A stretch of 64,000 nucleotides of DNA from PXAP01 sp046483315 (GTDB lineage Bacteria; Bacteroidota; Bacteroidia; Bacteroidales; PUMT01). Numbering within the stretch: the stretch's first letter is position 1; every line of letters begins with the position of its first letter. The stretch is taken from positions 175,643 to 239,642 of the forward strand of contig JAWODJ010000058.1 of NCBI GenBank assembly GCA_046483315.1, given 5' to 3'. The translations under genes were made by a program, and so were the position numbers. Below, piece by piece: positions 53,274 through 62,901 of the stretch. The notes beneath the pieces were generated by a model. The model ran no database searches, was not told the origin of the DNA, and saw nothing but the letters and a program-made list of their open reading frames with translations.

Positions 53274-54530
53274 ATGATCTTATTAGCATCCCAGGGGTTA
53301 GTCATTGTAATAAGCATTCTTGTGTTTTTTGTGGTTATCCTGACCCTTGTATCTATACTGCTTTATGCAAAATCAAAACTCACTCCTTCCGGGGAGGTAA
53401 AACTTACTATAAATGATGAGAAAGAGCTGACCGTTCAACCGGGGTCAACAGTGCTTTCCACCCTCTCCGATAATAAGATATATCTCCCTTCTGCCTGTGG
53501 TGGCGGAGGTACCTGTGCCATGTGCAAGTGCCAGGTTATTGAGGGCGGGGGGACAATACTTCCCACAGAGAAGGATTTTTTTACCAGACGTGAACAACAG
53601 GAACAGTGGAGGCTGGGTTGCCAGGTGAAGATACGTGAAGATATGAAGATACGGGTTCCGGAAGAGGTGATGGGAATAAAGAAATGGGAGTGTGAAGTTT
53701 TGAGCAATAAGAATGTGGCGACTTTTATCAAGGAATTTGTTGTAAAGCTTCCCGAAGGCGAAAATATGGATTTCCGTTCCGGAGCATATATCCAGATTGA
53801 TGTACCCAGGACAGAAGTTGATTTCAGTAATATCGAGGTGGAAGAAGAGTTCAGGGAAGAATGGGACCAGTTCAATATGTGGGATCTTAAGATGAAGAAT
53901 ACTGAACCCGCTTACCGTGCTTATTCAATGGCAAATCACCCGGCGGAGGGAAATATTATAATGCTCAATATCCGGATTGCCACACCTCCGTGGGACAGGT
54001 CAAAAGGTGCTTTCATGAATGTAAACCCCGGGATATGCTCATCCTATATTTTTTCCAGAAAGCCCGGAGATAAGGTGTCAATATCCGGGCCTTTCGGCGA
54101 TTTCTTTATAAAAGACACAGATAATGAAATGGTATATATCGGCGGTGGTGCAGGTATGGCCCCGCTAAGGTCGCATATTTTCCATTTGTTCCATACCTTA
54201 AAGACTGACAGAAAGGTGTCTTACTGGTACGGGGCCCGCTCACTTCGTGAGGTATTCTATGAGGATGAGTTCAGGGAATTAGAGAAGGAATATCCAAACT
54301 TTCAGTTCAATTTAGCCCTGTCGGAGCCCAGGAGTGAAGATAACTGGGACGGATATACAGGGTTTATTCACCAGGTTGTTTATGATAATTATCTGGGCAG
54401 GCATGAAGACCCCGATGAGGTTGAATATTATCTTTGCGGACCGCCGATGATGAATGATGCAGTACTGAAGATGCTTTATGATCTTGGGGTTCCCGATGAA
54501 ATGGTAGATCTGGATGATTTTGGAGGATAG
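53274..54530 (+). CDS. nqrF: Na+-translocating NADH:quinone reductase subunit F
   Basis: NqrF is the NADH-oxidising subunit. The 418-residue protein has one N-terminal membrane helix (about 5-28), a 2Fe-2S ferredoxin domain with SACGGGGTCAMCKCQV (about residues 73-88) and a last Cys in RLGCQVKI, an FAD domain with RAYSMANHPAEG, and an NADH domain with YIGGGAGMAPLRSH and YLCGPPMMNDAV. It is the last nqr gene, 48 bp before apbE. Confidence 0.96.
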   Translation: MILLASQGLVIVISILVFFVVILTLVSILLYAKSKLTPSGEVKLTINDEKELTVQPGSTVLSTLSDNKIYLPSACGGGGTCAMCKCQVIEGGGTILPTEKDFFTRREQQEQWRLGCQVKIREDMKIRVPEEVMGIKKWECEVLSNKNVATFIKEFVVKLPEGENMDFRSGAYIQIDVPRTEVDFSNIEVEEEFREEWDQFNMWDLKMKNTEPAYRAYSMANHPAEGNIIMLNIRIATPPWDRSKGAFMNVNPGICSSYIFSRKPGDKVSISGPFGDFFIKDTDNEMVYIGGGAGMAPLRSHIFHLFHTLKTDRKVSYWYGARSLREVFYEDEFRELEKEYPNFQFNLALSEPRSEDNWDGYTGFIHQVVYDNYLGRHEDPDEVEYYLCGPPMMNDAVLKMLYDLGVPDEMVDLDDFGG

Positions 54531-54578
54531 CAGCCGCTTTCTTTCCCGGGCATGTAGAATTATGATTAACGAATCAAG

Positions 54579-55580
54579 ATGATGAGATTTTTACTGATCC
54601 TGACCCCTTTCCTGTTATTAAATGCCTGTGGCATGGAGCATGAAAGAAATTTTATGTTTCTGGAGGGGTTCACCCAGGGAACAAGTTACCATATAGCATA
54701 CCGTTCATCCGACTCAGTTGATTATCATCAGGATATCAGGGAGATATTTAAAGAAATTGATTTCTCAATGTCAACTTACAATCCCGGCTCACTGATATCG
54801 GCAATAAACAGGAACGAAGAGGGAGTTGAACCTGATGATTATTTCAGGGATGTTTTTAACCGTGCACTTGAGATATCGGCGTTGACGGAAGGTGCTTTTG
54901 ATATAACGGTTGCTCCCCTGGTCAATGCGTGGGGTTTCGGGTTTACTGAACCGGAGAATGTCACACCCCCGGATATTGACAGCATTCTTCAGTTTGTGGG
55001 CTGGGAAAAGGTGAAGCTGGATAATAACCGGATAGTAAAGGAGCATGGAGAAATGATGCTTAATATGAATGCAATAGCCAAGGGTTACACTGTTGATGTA
55101 GTGGCAGATTTTTTTGACAGAAAAGGTGTTTCTGATTATATGGTGGAGGTGGGTGGCGAGATCAGGACAAAGGGACGTAACAGGGATAACAGGTTGTGGC
55201 GTATAGGTATTGATAAACCTGTTGATGACCCGGCAGCTCTGTCAAGGGATCTTCAGGAAGTCCTGCATCTCACAGGCAAGGCTTTGGCCACTTCAGGCAA
55301 TTACAGGAGATTTTACATAAAAGACGGGCAGAGATTTGCACATACCATCAGTCCCGTTACCGGTTATCCCGTTCAGCATAATCTGCTTAGTGCCACTGTT
55401 ATTGCATCCACATGTATGGATGCCGATGCCTTTGCAACAGCTTTTATGGTTATGGGGCTTGAAAAAAGTATGCAGTTTACTTTGGAGAATAATGATCTTG
55501 AGGCCTATTTTATTTACGATCTTAATGGGATTTCGGCAGTTGCCTCTACTCCTGGAATTGAGGATATGATAAGAAGGTAA
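54579..55580 (+). CDS. apbE: FAD:protein FMN transferase ApbE (lipoprotein)
   Basis: ApbE attaches FMN through a phosphodiester bond to Thr residues of NqrB and NqrC, so its place after nqrF fits its job. The 333-residue protein has a signal with lipobox LLLNAC (Cys near residue 17), then QGTSYHIAY, EIDFSMSTYNPGSLISAIN (about residues 65-83), NMNAIAKGYTVDVVADFF with the flavin and Mg2+ site, and MVEVGGEIRTKG. The C-terminal part has HTISPVTGYPV. It is exported and membrane-anchored, as needed for periplasmic target domains. Confidence 0.95.
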   Translation: MMRFLLILTPFLLLNACGMEHERNFMFLEGFTQGTSYHIAYRSSDSVDYHQDIREIFKEIDFSMSTYNPGSLISAINRNEEGVEPDDYFRDVFNRALEISALTEGAFDITVAPLVNAWGFGFTEPENVTPPDIDSILQFVGWEKVKLDNNRIVKEHGEMMLNMNAIAKGYTVDVVADFFDRKGVSDYMVEVGGEIRTKGRNRDNRLWRIGIDKPVDDPAALSRDLQEVLHLTGKALATSGNYRRFYIKDGQRFAHTISPVTGYPVQHNLLSATVIASTCMDADAFATAFMVMGLEKSMQFTLENNDLEAYFIYDLNGISAVASTPGIEDMIRR

Positions 55581-55595
55581 GGCCCTGCTGAAAAG

Positions 55596-55796
55596 TTAAT
55601 AACCGTCATCATTGCTGCTGCAGGGATCCTTGCTTCCGCAGGCGCAGGCGATACCCCTCTCCTCCAGTCCGGCAGAACTTTTACATGAACCTCCTGAAAA
55701 TTTACCGTCTTTTACAAACAGGAGTCTTACCGACATAGCTCCAAATGCAATTATAACCAGTACGACCGATATTATTATAAGCTTCAGTATTTCCAT
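55596..55796 (-). CDS. NqrM-like small Cys-rich membrane protein
   Basis: The 66-residue protein has one membrane helix (about residues 5-28), a short basic turn, and a Cys-rich tail, GGSCKSSAGLEERGIACACG then KDPC. The pattern S-C, then G-I-x-C-x-C, then P-C resembles NqrM (DUF539), a small protein needed to assemble the NqrD/NqrE iron centre and normally found next to apbE. It lies 15 bp after apbE, but on the opposite strand. The identity is from motif likeness and context, not a sequence search. Confidence 0.65.
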   Translation of the reverse strand: MEILKLIIISVVLVIIAFGAMSVRLLFVKDGKFSGGSCKSSAGLEERGIACACGSKDPCSSNDDGY

Positions 55797-55994
55797 GTTT
55801 TTTTATTTTAACCGGTGTGTCTGTTATGCTTTCTCTAACTGGTAAACACCTGAAGAAGTAAATTGTTTACCGGAGAACCCGGATTTGGATTTTGCAGGTA
55901 AAGAGGAACCCGGCTGACTGTCTTTTTAATCATGGTGCGGATATCAGATTAAAAATAACACGGCAGCGGGCAGAGGAGGCATGTTAACATCCAG

Positions 55995-56213
55995 TCATGA
56001 GCAGCAGGATCCTCCTGCATTACCCTTACCCTGGCACAGCATCTCGTCATGTTTAACGCAGGTAATACCGCGTTTGCGCATTTCCTTGTTACGGCCTATT
56101 GATGTGACCGGGAAGCTGCCTTTTTTCTTAAAGAGAATACTGATTGCCATTCCGGCAAAAATCAATCCCATCAAAACTATGGCTGAAGTAAGGATAATTA
56201 AGAATTCCTTCAT
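55995..56213 (-). CDS. Second small Cys-rich single-span membrane protein, NqrM-like relative
   Basis: The 72-residue protein also has one N-terminal helix (about residues 4-28) followed by FKKKGSFPVTSIGRNKEMRK, RGITCVKHDEMLC and a terminal GGSCCS. The GxFPxTxIGxNKxxRKxGIxC type stretch recalls small membrane proteins often annotated without function in Bacteroidota beside nqr genes. It lies 198 bp upstream of the NqrM-like gene on the same strand. Both may arise from duplication, yet its Cys positions differ. Confidence 0.55.
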   Translation of the reverse strand: MKEFLIILTSAIVLMGLIFAGMAISILFKKKGSFPVTSIGRNKEMRKRGITCVKHDEMLCQGKGNAGGSCCS

Positions 56214-56413
56214 CTGTGTCTGTTTTCCTGTTGCAAAGGTAAGTTTATCATAAAATTATACCTAAAAATAAGGTAAGTTTCTGTTATGGCAAACTTTGCC
56301 ATTAGTTTAAGTTCAGGTGAAATTGGGATGCAATGAACAAGTATTCGGAATTATTCTTATTAAATTTGTAGAGAGATTAATAGTTTGTAAAGGAAACAAA
56401 AATATACAATAAT

Positions 56414-58846
56414 ATGGACCAGTCATTAAATGCCGGATTTGGCGAACTTTCCTATGAGGATTTCAGACAGGAGGTGCTGAAAGATTACAGGCTTGCCCAT
56501 CTGAGCAGAAACCTGAGTATCCTTGGCAGAAAAGAGGTGCTGAACGGCAAAGCCAAGTTCGGCATATTCGGAGATGGGAAGGAAGTAGCCCAGATTGCTT
56601 TTGCCAAACAGTTTCTTAACGGGGACTGGCGTTCCGGGTATTACCGTGATCAGACATTTATGATGGCCGCAGGACTTTTTACAGCCAGGGAATTTTTTTC
56701 ACAATTATACGGTGAGACAGAGGTTGCCCTGAATCCGGGCAATGCAGGACGCTCTTTCAATAATCATTTTTCCACACGAAGCATAAATGAAGACGGGACA
56801 TGGCGGGACCTTATGAAGCAGAAGAATTCCTCGGCCGATATATCACCCACTGCCGGTCAGATGCCCAGGTTACTGGGTCTTGCCTACGCATCAAAACTTT
56901 TTCGTGAACTTGGAGACCTTCATGCTTTCTCAAACCTCAGCAATAAGGGGAAAGAGGTTGCTTTCGGCACTATTGGCGATGCCAGTACCTCGGAAGGTCA
57001 TTTCTGGGAAACCATCAATGCAGCTGCGGTGCTGCAGGTTCCCATGGCACTGGCTGTATGGGATGATGGATATGGTATCTCAGTTCCCAGGGAGTATCAG
57101 ACGGCAAAAGGAAATATATCGGAAGCTCTCAGGGGCTTTGAGAAGGACGAAAAAAATCCCGGTATTGTTATTCTAAAAGGCAGGGGATGGGATTATCCCG
57201 GACTTTGCAGGCTCTTTTGGGAAGGAGTAAGGATTTGCCGCGAAGAGCATGTGCCCGTGGTTTTTCATATTGATGAGGTAACACAGCCCCTGGGGCATTC
57301 CACTTCCGGATCGCATGAAAGGTATAAATCCGCCGAAAGGCTGAAGTGGGAAGAAGAGTTTGATCCACTTAAGAAGATGCGTGAATGGATGAGCGGATCG
57401 GGACTGGGCAAAGATGATGAATTTGATGAAATAGAGCAGCAGGCAGCCGAAGAGGCAAAAAAAGCAAGAAAGGAAGCCTGGAGGAACTATACCAGGCCAA
57501 TGATAATTGAGCGTGATGCACTTGTGGAAATAATTGATAACCGCAGTTGTATTTGCAGGCGTGAGGGATATGATAAACCCGGATCGGTGACGGAGGAACT
57601 GAAGAGGATTCCGGCACCGATAAGAAAGGATAACTTCAGCGCTGCAAGGAAAATTCTGCGCCATGTATGTGCAGATTGTGATATCAGGGAGAAACTTCAG
57701 GCTGACCTGGGCAACTGGCTTGACCGTAACCGTGAGGATAATGCTTTTCGCTACAACACATTTCTTTATAACGAATACGAATGGGCAGCCGTGAATGTTA
57801 AAGGTGTTGCCCCTGTTTACAGTGATCACTCTCCCCTGGTTCCCGGCCGTGAAATATTGCGGGATTTCTGGGATACAGCCCTGGGAAAGGATCCCAGGGT
57901 GTTTATCTTTGGTGAGGATACCGGTAATATAGGCGGAGTGAACCAGTCCTACGAAGGCCTTCAGAAAAAATACGGCGAACTGAGGGTGACCGACACAGGG
58001 ATAAGGGAGACAACTATTTTGGGGCAGGGTATCGGCATGGCTCTTCGCGGGATGCGGCCGGTGGCAGAAATACAGTATCTTGATTATCTTTTATATGCAT
58101 TGCAGACCTTCAGCGACGACCTGGCAACAACACATTACAGGACCAGGGGCGGACAGAGTGCACCGGTCATAGTTGTTACCCGGGGTCACAGGCTGGAGGG
58201 TATATGGCATGCCGGGTCGCCGGTGAGCATGATAATAAATTCAATACGGGGTGTATATGTATGTGTGCCGAGGAATATGACCCAGGCTGCCGGCTTTTAT
58301 AATACACTGCTTCAGGGTCAGGACCCGGCCATTGTTATTGAACCCCTGAACGGCTACAGGCTTAAGGAGAGAAGGCCCGAAAATACCGGTGAATACTGCA
58401 TACCCCTTGGTGAACCTGAGATACTGCAGGAGGGCGGAGATATTACAATAGTCACTTATGGCTCATGTGTCAGGATAGCGCAGGATGCAGTGGAGCATCT
58501 CAGGGAGTTTGATATTTCGGCTGAGCTTATAGATGTGCAGACACTCTTGCCTTTTGACAGGAAGGATACAATTCTGGAATCCTTGAAAAAAACCGGCAGG
58601 ATAATGTTTTTTGATGAAGATGTGCCGGGGGGTGCCACCTCATATATGATGCAACAGGTAGTGGAGGAACGCGGAGGATTCTATTACCTGGATGCAGAAC
58701 CTGTTACTCTCACGGGAAAGGATCATCGCACTGCATATACCTCAGATGGAGATTATTTTTCAAATCCCAATGCCGAGGATGTATTTGACAAGGTTTACGA
58801 TATTATGCATACATCAAACGCTGAAAAGTATCCTCGACTGTTCTGA
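56414..58846 (+). CDS. 2-oxoacid dehydrogenase E1, alpha and beta subunits fused
   Basis: The 810-residue protein joins E1-alpha (about residues 15-400) and E1-beta (about 470-805). The alpha part has the thiamin diphosphate motif GDASTSEGHFWETINAAAV and WDDGYGISVP; the beta part has FGEDTGNIGGVNQ, TDTGIRETTILGQGIG and the catalytic region IWHAGSPVSMIINSIRGV. This form is annotated in Bacteroidota as branched-chain or generic alpha-ketoacid dehydrogenase E1. It needs E2 and E3 partners, which are not in the window. A TAAATTTG box lies at 56361-56368 without a -33 TTG at proper spacing. Confidence 0.9.
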   Translation: MDQSLNAGFGELSYEDFRQEVLKDYRLAHLSRNLSILGRKEVLNGKAKFGIFGDGKEVAQIAFAKQFLNGDWRSGYYRDQTFMMAAGLFTAREFFSQLYGETEVALNPGNAGRSFNNHFSTRSINEDGTWRDLMKQKNSSADISPTAGQMPRLLGLAYASKLFRELGDLHAFSNLSNKGKEVAFGTIGDASTSEGHFWETINAAAVLQVPMALAVWDDGYGISVPREYQTAKGNISEALRGFEKDEKNPGIVILKGRGWDYPGLCRLFWEGVRICREEHVPVVFHIDEVTQPLGHSTSGSHERYKSAERLKWEEEFDPLKKMREWMSGSGLGKDDEFDEIEQQAAEEAKKARKEAWRNYTRPMIIERDALVEIIDNRSCICRREGYDKPGSVTEELKRIPAPIRKDNFSAARKILRHVCADCDIREKLQADLGNWLDRNREDNAFRYNTFLYNEYEWAAVNVKGVAPVYSDHSPLVPGREILRDFWDTALGKDPRVFIFGEDTGNIGGVNQSYEGLQKKYGELRVTDTGIRETTILGQGIGMALRGMRPVAEIQYLDYLLYALQTFSDDLATTHYRTRGGQSAPVIVVTRGHRLEGIWHAGSPVSMIINSIRGVYVCVPRNMTQAAGFYNTLLQGQDPAIVIEPLNGYRLKERRPENTGEYCIPLGEPEILQEGGDITIVTYGSCVRIAQDAVEHLREFDISAELIDVQTLLPFDRKDTILESLKKTGRIMFFDEDVPGGATSYMMQQVVEERGGFYYLDAEPVTLTGKDHRTAYTSDGDYFSNPNAEDVFDKVYDIMHTSNAEKYPRLF

Positions 58847-58867
58847 TATAAAAAAATGGTTTAAGGT

Positions 58868-60343
58868 CTAGTCGTCCATCTCTATCTCTCTGACATCATC
58901 ATTTTCCTGTTTCAGTCTCCTGATCTTAATGTTGAAGGATGCCATAAATATGGACATAAAGGGGCTTATAATGTTGAAAAAGGCATAGGGCAGGTAGCTC
59001 AGGGTGGGAACGCCGAGGACGGCGGACTGGGTGGCACCGCAGGTGTTCCAGGGAATAAGAACAGATGTCACTGTGCCTGAATCTTCAAGTGTCCTGCTGA
59101 GCACTTCAGGTTTAAGTCCCCTCTCCCGGTAGGTCTTTGCAAACATTCTTCCGGGCACTACGATCGATATGTACTGATCTGATGCCGTAAGGTTGAAAAA
59201 TAAACAAGTGCCCGCCGTTGTTGCCACAAGCGACCCCGTTGTTTTTGCAAATCGCATCAGGCCGTTGGTTATTTTTACAAGCATTCCGGCTGCCTCCATA
59301 ACGCCACCGAAAATCATGGCTGTCATTATAAGCCATATTGTGTTCAGCATTCCCGCCATCCCTCCTGTGCTCAGAAGGTCATTGACCTGTGCATTACTTG
59401 TGACGATGGCTATTCTGCCGTACATACTTTTCATAACTGCGATATATGAAGCCTGGGTGTAGTTGCCTGTTACCCCTGACACCTGTTCGATGATCTGTGG
59501 CTGAAAGATCAGGGCAAAAAGTGCCCCGAGCAATGTTCCTGCCAGCAGGGCAGGGAGAGGAGGTACCTTGCTTATTATAATGGTAACAAGGGCCGCCGGT
59601 ACAATAAACAGGACAGGTGTAATGTTGAAACTGTTCTCGATGGCATGGAGTGTCGACTCTATATTTGCCTCATCACCGGAAGGGTTGAAGAAAAAACCTG
59701 TAACCATAAAAATAATCAGGGTGATGAGGATCGAAGGGCCCGTGGTAAGGACCATATATCTGATATGAGTGAACAGGTCTGTTCCTGCCATAGCCGGCGC
59801 CAGGTTGGTGGTATCGGAAAGGGGCGACATCTTGTCGCCGAAATAGGCCCCCGAGATTATAGCTCCGGCCACTATACCTTCGCTAAAGCCCATGGCGTTT
59901 CCTATTCCAAGCAGGGCTATCCCGATAGTCGCCACGGTGGACCAGGAGCTGCCTGTGGCAAGTGATACCAAAGCGGAAACTATAACACAAGCCAGAAGGA
60001 ATATTGACGGATTCAGTATCTGAAGTCCGTAATAAATCATAGCCGGCACCACTCCGCTTAATAACCATGTGCCTGCCAGTGACCCTATAAGGAGCAATAT
60101 TATCATAGAGGGCATTGCCGACCCTATGCTTTTCACTATCTGCTTTCTTACCTCATACCAGTTATGTCCGAGATAAACAGCTATTATTCCGCCTATTGCA
60201 GCAGCCAGGAGCAAGGCTATCTGATTGGCACCCGAAAGGGTGTCATCACCAAAAAAATATACATTGAGAGTCAGAAAAAGTATGAGAAAGAAAACAGGGA
60301 TCAGAGCCTGGATTGTTGTGGGTTTTCTGGTGTCTCTGCTCAT
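58868..60343 (-). CDS. nhaC: NhaC-family Na+/H+ antiporter
   Basis: The 491-residue membrane protein has about eleven helices and NhaC blocks ATGSSWSTVATIGIALLGIG (about residues 130-149), GAYFGDKMSPLSDTTNLAPA (about 166-185), and LIPWNTCGATQSAVLGVPTL (about 432-451). It exchanges Na+ for H+ across the inner membrane. It ends 21 bp from the convergent E1 gene. With Na+-NQR and TRAP nearby, it belongs to a sodium-based economy, although no shared operon exists. Confidence 0.92.
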   Translation of the reverse strand: MSRDTRKPTTIQALIPVFFLILFLTLNVYFFGDDTLSGANQIALLLAAAIGGIIAVYLGHNWYEVRKQIVKSIGSAMPSMIILLLIGSLAGTWLLSGVVPAMIYYGLQILNPSIFLLACVIVSALVSLATGSSWSTVATIGIALLGIGNAMGFSEGIVAGAIISGAYFGDKMSPLSDTTNLAPAMAGTDLFTHIRYMVLTTGPSILITLIIFMVTGFFFNPSGDEANIESTLHAIENSFNITPVLFIVPAALVTIIISKVPPLPALLAGTLLGALFALIFQPQIIEQVSGVTGNYTQASYIAVMKSMYGRIAIVTSNAQVNDLLSTGGMAGMLNTIWLIMTAMIFGGVMEAAGMLVKITNGLMRFAKTTGSLVATTAGTCLFFNLTASDQYISIVVPGRMFAKTYRERGLKPEVLSRTLEDSGTVTSVLIPWNTCGATQSAVLGVPTLSYLPYAFFNIISPFMSIFMASFNIKIRRLKQENDDVREIEMDD

Positions 60344-60425
60344 GGAAGCTTACCGGTTTTATATGGTGATAACCTTATCCGGCACAAATACCGGTGTCTG
60401 GTTCTGATCCCGTGGGTTTAAATAA

Positions 60426-62003
60426 TCAATAGTCTGTTTTTTTGTATTCCACGATGCGAAAATAATCCGCCGGATATATGCCGGCCTCTATCATCAATGG
60501 CCTGAGAGTGAAATTCACGTTAAGCTGCCTGACCCTGCCATCCTGGCCAAGATCAAAGGAAATAAATTTTTCGCGCATTGCACGGTTGCGCCAGGATGCT
60601 CTGAAAGTATCAAAATGCCAGTGCTCCATGTCCGCCACCATCTCAGGGTCACCCCAGAAAAGAATCTCCAGCGTGCCGTTATCACTCAGCCTGACTTCTA
60701 CATCATCATAAACACTGTCGTAATATTTCCCGGTGTACTGTTCCAGCGGAAGCGAAGGTGATGTTCCCGGTACCCGTGCATCATCGATCTCCTTTTTTCT
60801 CTGCAGCGCGGCTTCTTTCTCTTTTTTATACTGTTCAAAGAAAACCTCATGCCAGTCATATTCCCTTTCAATTTCAAGGAAGTCATCTATCACCCGGCTT
60901 ACAATTGCCGGTCTGAAACCGTCAAACAGGTTGGAGGCAACAAAAATTCCCAGCTCTATTTCAGGTACCAGCACGATTATTGAGTTCATACCATCTGTGG
61001 CGCCTCCGTGCTGGAAAATTCTGTATTCTCCATAGGTTCCTGCATTCCACCCCATGGCATAGGCCGAGAAACTGTTACTGAGGGGATCGCTTACAGAGAG
61101 GGCTTGCTGAGGCTGGAAAATGTCATTCATAACTTCTCTGCTTACAAGTGTCTTCTCCTTGTATTTCCCCGGCTCGCCCAGGTTCATCAGCATCCATTGT
61201 GCCATATCATGGGCAGATGCATTGACTGAAGCGGCAGGTCCGATATTGTCAAAGTTACGTCTTGGTATGGGCTGTATCGTACCCTCGATTTCCTGGTGAG
61301 GCCATGCTGCATTATCATTACCTGAAATTTGAGTGACCGAGACGGAGGCGGAATTCATGTTAAGGGGAGTAAACAATCTTTCCGGGAGAAACTGATCCCA
61401 GTTTTTGCCTTCAACCTCCTGAATGATCATTCCCGCCACCATATACATTACATTACTGTATAAATAACCTGACCTGAACGGTATTTCAAAAGGCTGGTAA
61501 CGAATATGATCAAGGATTGTACGCCGGTCCCGGTTTGGCATAAAGGCAAGCCGGTTTCCTGTCATCCTGCCTATTCCCACCTGGTGAGTGAGCAGATCAC
61601 GTATTGTTACCACATTGGAAACCCAGGGGTCGGAAAGCTCAAACCATGGCAGGTGGTCCCTTACCCTGTCATCCCAACGGATCTTTCCCTCGTCAACCAG
61701 CATGGCAAGAGCAGTGACGGTCATTGCTTTTGTTGTCGAAGCAACACCGAATATGGTGTGCTGGTCAACCTTTTCATTTCCTCCTCTCTTTCTTAAACCA
61801 AATCCCTTTTCATATACGATTTCACCCTCTTTAACGATCGATACCGCGAGGCCCGGCATATTCCAGTCCCTCATACCGTCGATGATAAATTCATCCAGTT
61901 CTTTTAATTTCTTCTGAACCTGAGCCTCTGAAGGGATTGTACCGTTCAGGGCAGTTATGATAAGCAGTGTGCAGACAAATTTAAACCTGAGATATTTTCT
62001 CAT
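60426..62003 (-). CDS. Exported serine hydrolase of the beta-lactamase/penicillin-binding (class C-like) family
   Basis: The 525-residue protein has a signal peptide (about 1-27), a serine beta-lactamase-fold domain (about 30-385) and a C-terminal DUF3471-like domain (about 410-515). The nucleophile is Ser89 with Lys92 in GVASTTKAM; the Tyr motif is YSN in YLYSNVMY; the third block is HGGATDGMNS, replacing KTG. Such proteins are mostly D-aminopeptidases, esterases or peptidases rather than true resistance enzymes. It is probably periplasmic. It starts 415 bp from the first LytTR gene, which is divergent. Confidence 0.88.
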   Translation of the reverse strand: MRKYLRFKFVCTLLIITALNGTIPSEAQVQKKLKELDEFIIDGMRDWNMPGLAVSIVKEGEIVYEKGFGLRKRGGNEKVDQHTIFGVASTTKAMTVTALAMLVDEGKIRWDDRVRDHLPWFELSDPWVSNVVTIRDLLTHQVGIGRMTGNRLAFMPNRDRRTILDHIRYQPFEIPFRSGYLYSNVMYMVAGMIIQEVEGKNWDQFLPERLFTPLNMNSASVSVTQISGNDNAAWPHQEIEGTIQPIPRRNFDNIGPAASVNASAHDMAQWMLMNLGEPGKYKEKTLVSREVMNDIFQPQQALSVSDPLSNSFSAYAMGWNAGTYGEYRIFQHGGATDGMNSIIVLVPEIELGIFVASNLFDGFRPAIVSRVIDDFLEIEREYDWHEVFFEQYKKEKEAALQRKKEIDDARVPGTSPSLPLEQYTGKYYDSVYDDVEVRLSDNGTLEILFWGDPEMVADMEHWHFDTFRASWRNRAMREKFISFDLGQDGRVRQLNVNFTLRPLMIEAGIYPADYFRIVEYKKTDY

Positions 62004-62418
62004 GACTTACAATTTTTGATTGCAGCTGTTTAAGTTATGTCAGTAATTCAGCATCCGGTTTATTGACCGTCCAAGATACATATTTTTTATTTCAGTGAGA
62101 CCCTCTCTGTCAATAGAATTTTTGTTACAGGCTGACTTTCTGCCATATTTGTCAACGGCAAAAACCGGATCAGATACCATGCTTTTACTTTCTGATTTTT
62201 AAACATCTTTTAAACAGGATATTAACAATATATCAATAATTTAAATTTCAATAAGTCAGCAACTTAATAATTGTATGTTAGTTATATGCGGCCTTGTTAT
62301 TCACAGAAAACTCGTGTCACATTTTTAATTATACGGGCACCTCCTTATAAAATGATTCTTTACGGGATTATTACAGTAAACAGCGGGATGATAATATTAA
62401 TCTTTAACCTGATTATAA
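62004..62418. other. Divergent gap between the hydrolase gene and the first LytTR gene
   Basis: No gene is visible. The sequence is AT-rich, with stop codons in all frames. It must contain promoters in both directions; I found no full TTG-N17-23-TAnnTTTG pair. At the right end, TTTAACCTGAT (62403-62413) is shared with the region upstream of the second LytTR gene. Confidence 0.45.
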
Positions 62419-62784
62419 ATGAGCAGAATTGCCAAAATTCCCGGTATATGGTTGCTTGATTCATCAGGTGCCGTAAAAATTGACCCGGAGGAAATAGCCT
62501 ACTGTTACCATAATAATGATATTACACGTATTGTATATTCCGGCGGCAATTTTCTGAAAGTCCATGTTCCGCTGAAAAAGATAGAGGAAAAACTTTGTAA
62601 GTGGAGATTTTACCGTTGTCACCGCAATTATCTTATCAATCTTAACCTGGCAGGTGACTTTCCCGATGAAGCAGATGTTATCACTCTGGCCAGGAACAGA
62701 ATAGTTCCTGTATCCCGCCGCCGCAGAAACAATTTACGTTCTGTGCTGAAAAGACCCTCTTCCGGACGTGGTTTTTCTGTCTGA
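62419..62784 (+). CDS. Stand-alone LytTR-domain DNA-binding protein (first)
   Basis: The 121-residue protein is almost only a LytTR domain (about residues 10-110), with ITRIVYSGGNFLKVHVPLKK, FYRCHRNYLINLNLAG and RIVPVSRRRRNNLR. The core HRNYLIN motif is the family hallmark. It has no receiver domain and no membrane span, so it cannot receive a phosphoryl signal by itself. It probably binds DNA and may regulate itself or neighbours. It is a relative of the second LytTR protein 476 bp downstream. A 118-bp inverted repeat begins at its stop codon. Confidence 0.88.
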   Translation: MSRIAKIPGIWLLDSSGAVKIDPEEIAYCYHNNDITRIVYSGGNFLKVHVPLKKIEEKLCKWRFYRCHRNYLINLNLAGDFPDEADVITLARNRIVPVSRRRRNNLRSVLKRPSSGRGFSV

Positions 62785-62901
62785 AACCCGCATCAACCTT
62801 CGGCAGACAAAATAACATGAATTATACATCAGATACACATTGCTAAATGAACAAAATTGTGCATGTATAATCGACCGAAGGTCAACAAACCATGCGGGTT
62901 T
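62784..62901. repeat. 118-bp imperfect inverted repeat after the first LytTR gene
   Basis: Three paired segments are nested: AAACCCGCAT (62784-62793) with ATGCGGGTTT (62892-62901), ACCTTCGG (62796-62803) with CCGAAGGT (62875-62882), and ATTATACAT (62821-62829) with ATGTATAAT (62863-62871), around an AT-rich centre. It can form a long interrupted hairpin. The first base is the last base of the stop codon. No T-run follows. It may be a non-autonomous mobile element, a large transcript end, or a protein target. Confidence 0.8.
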
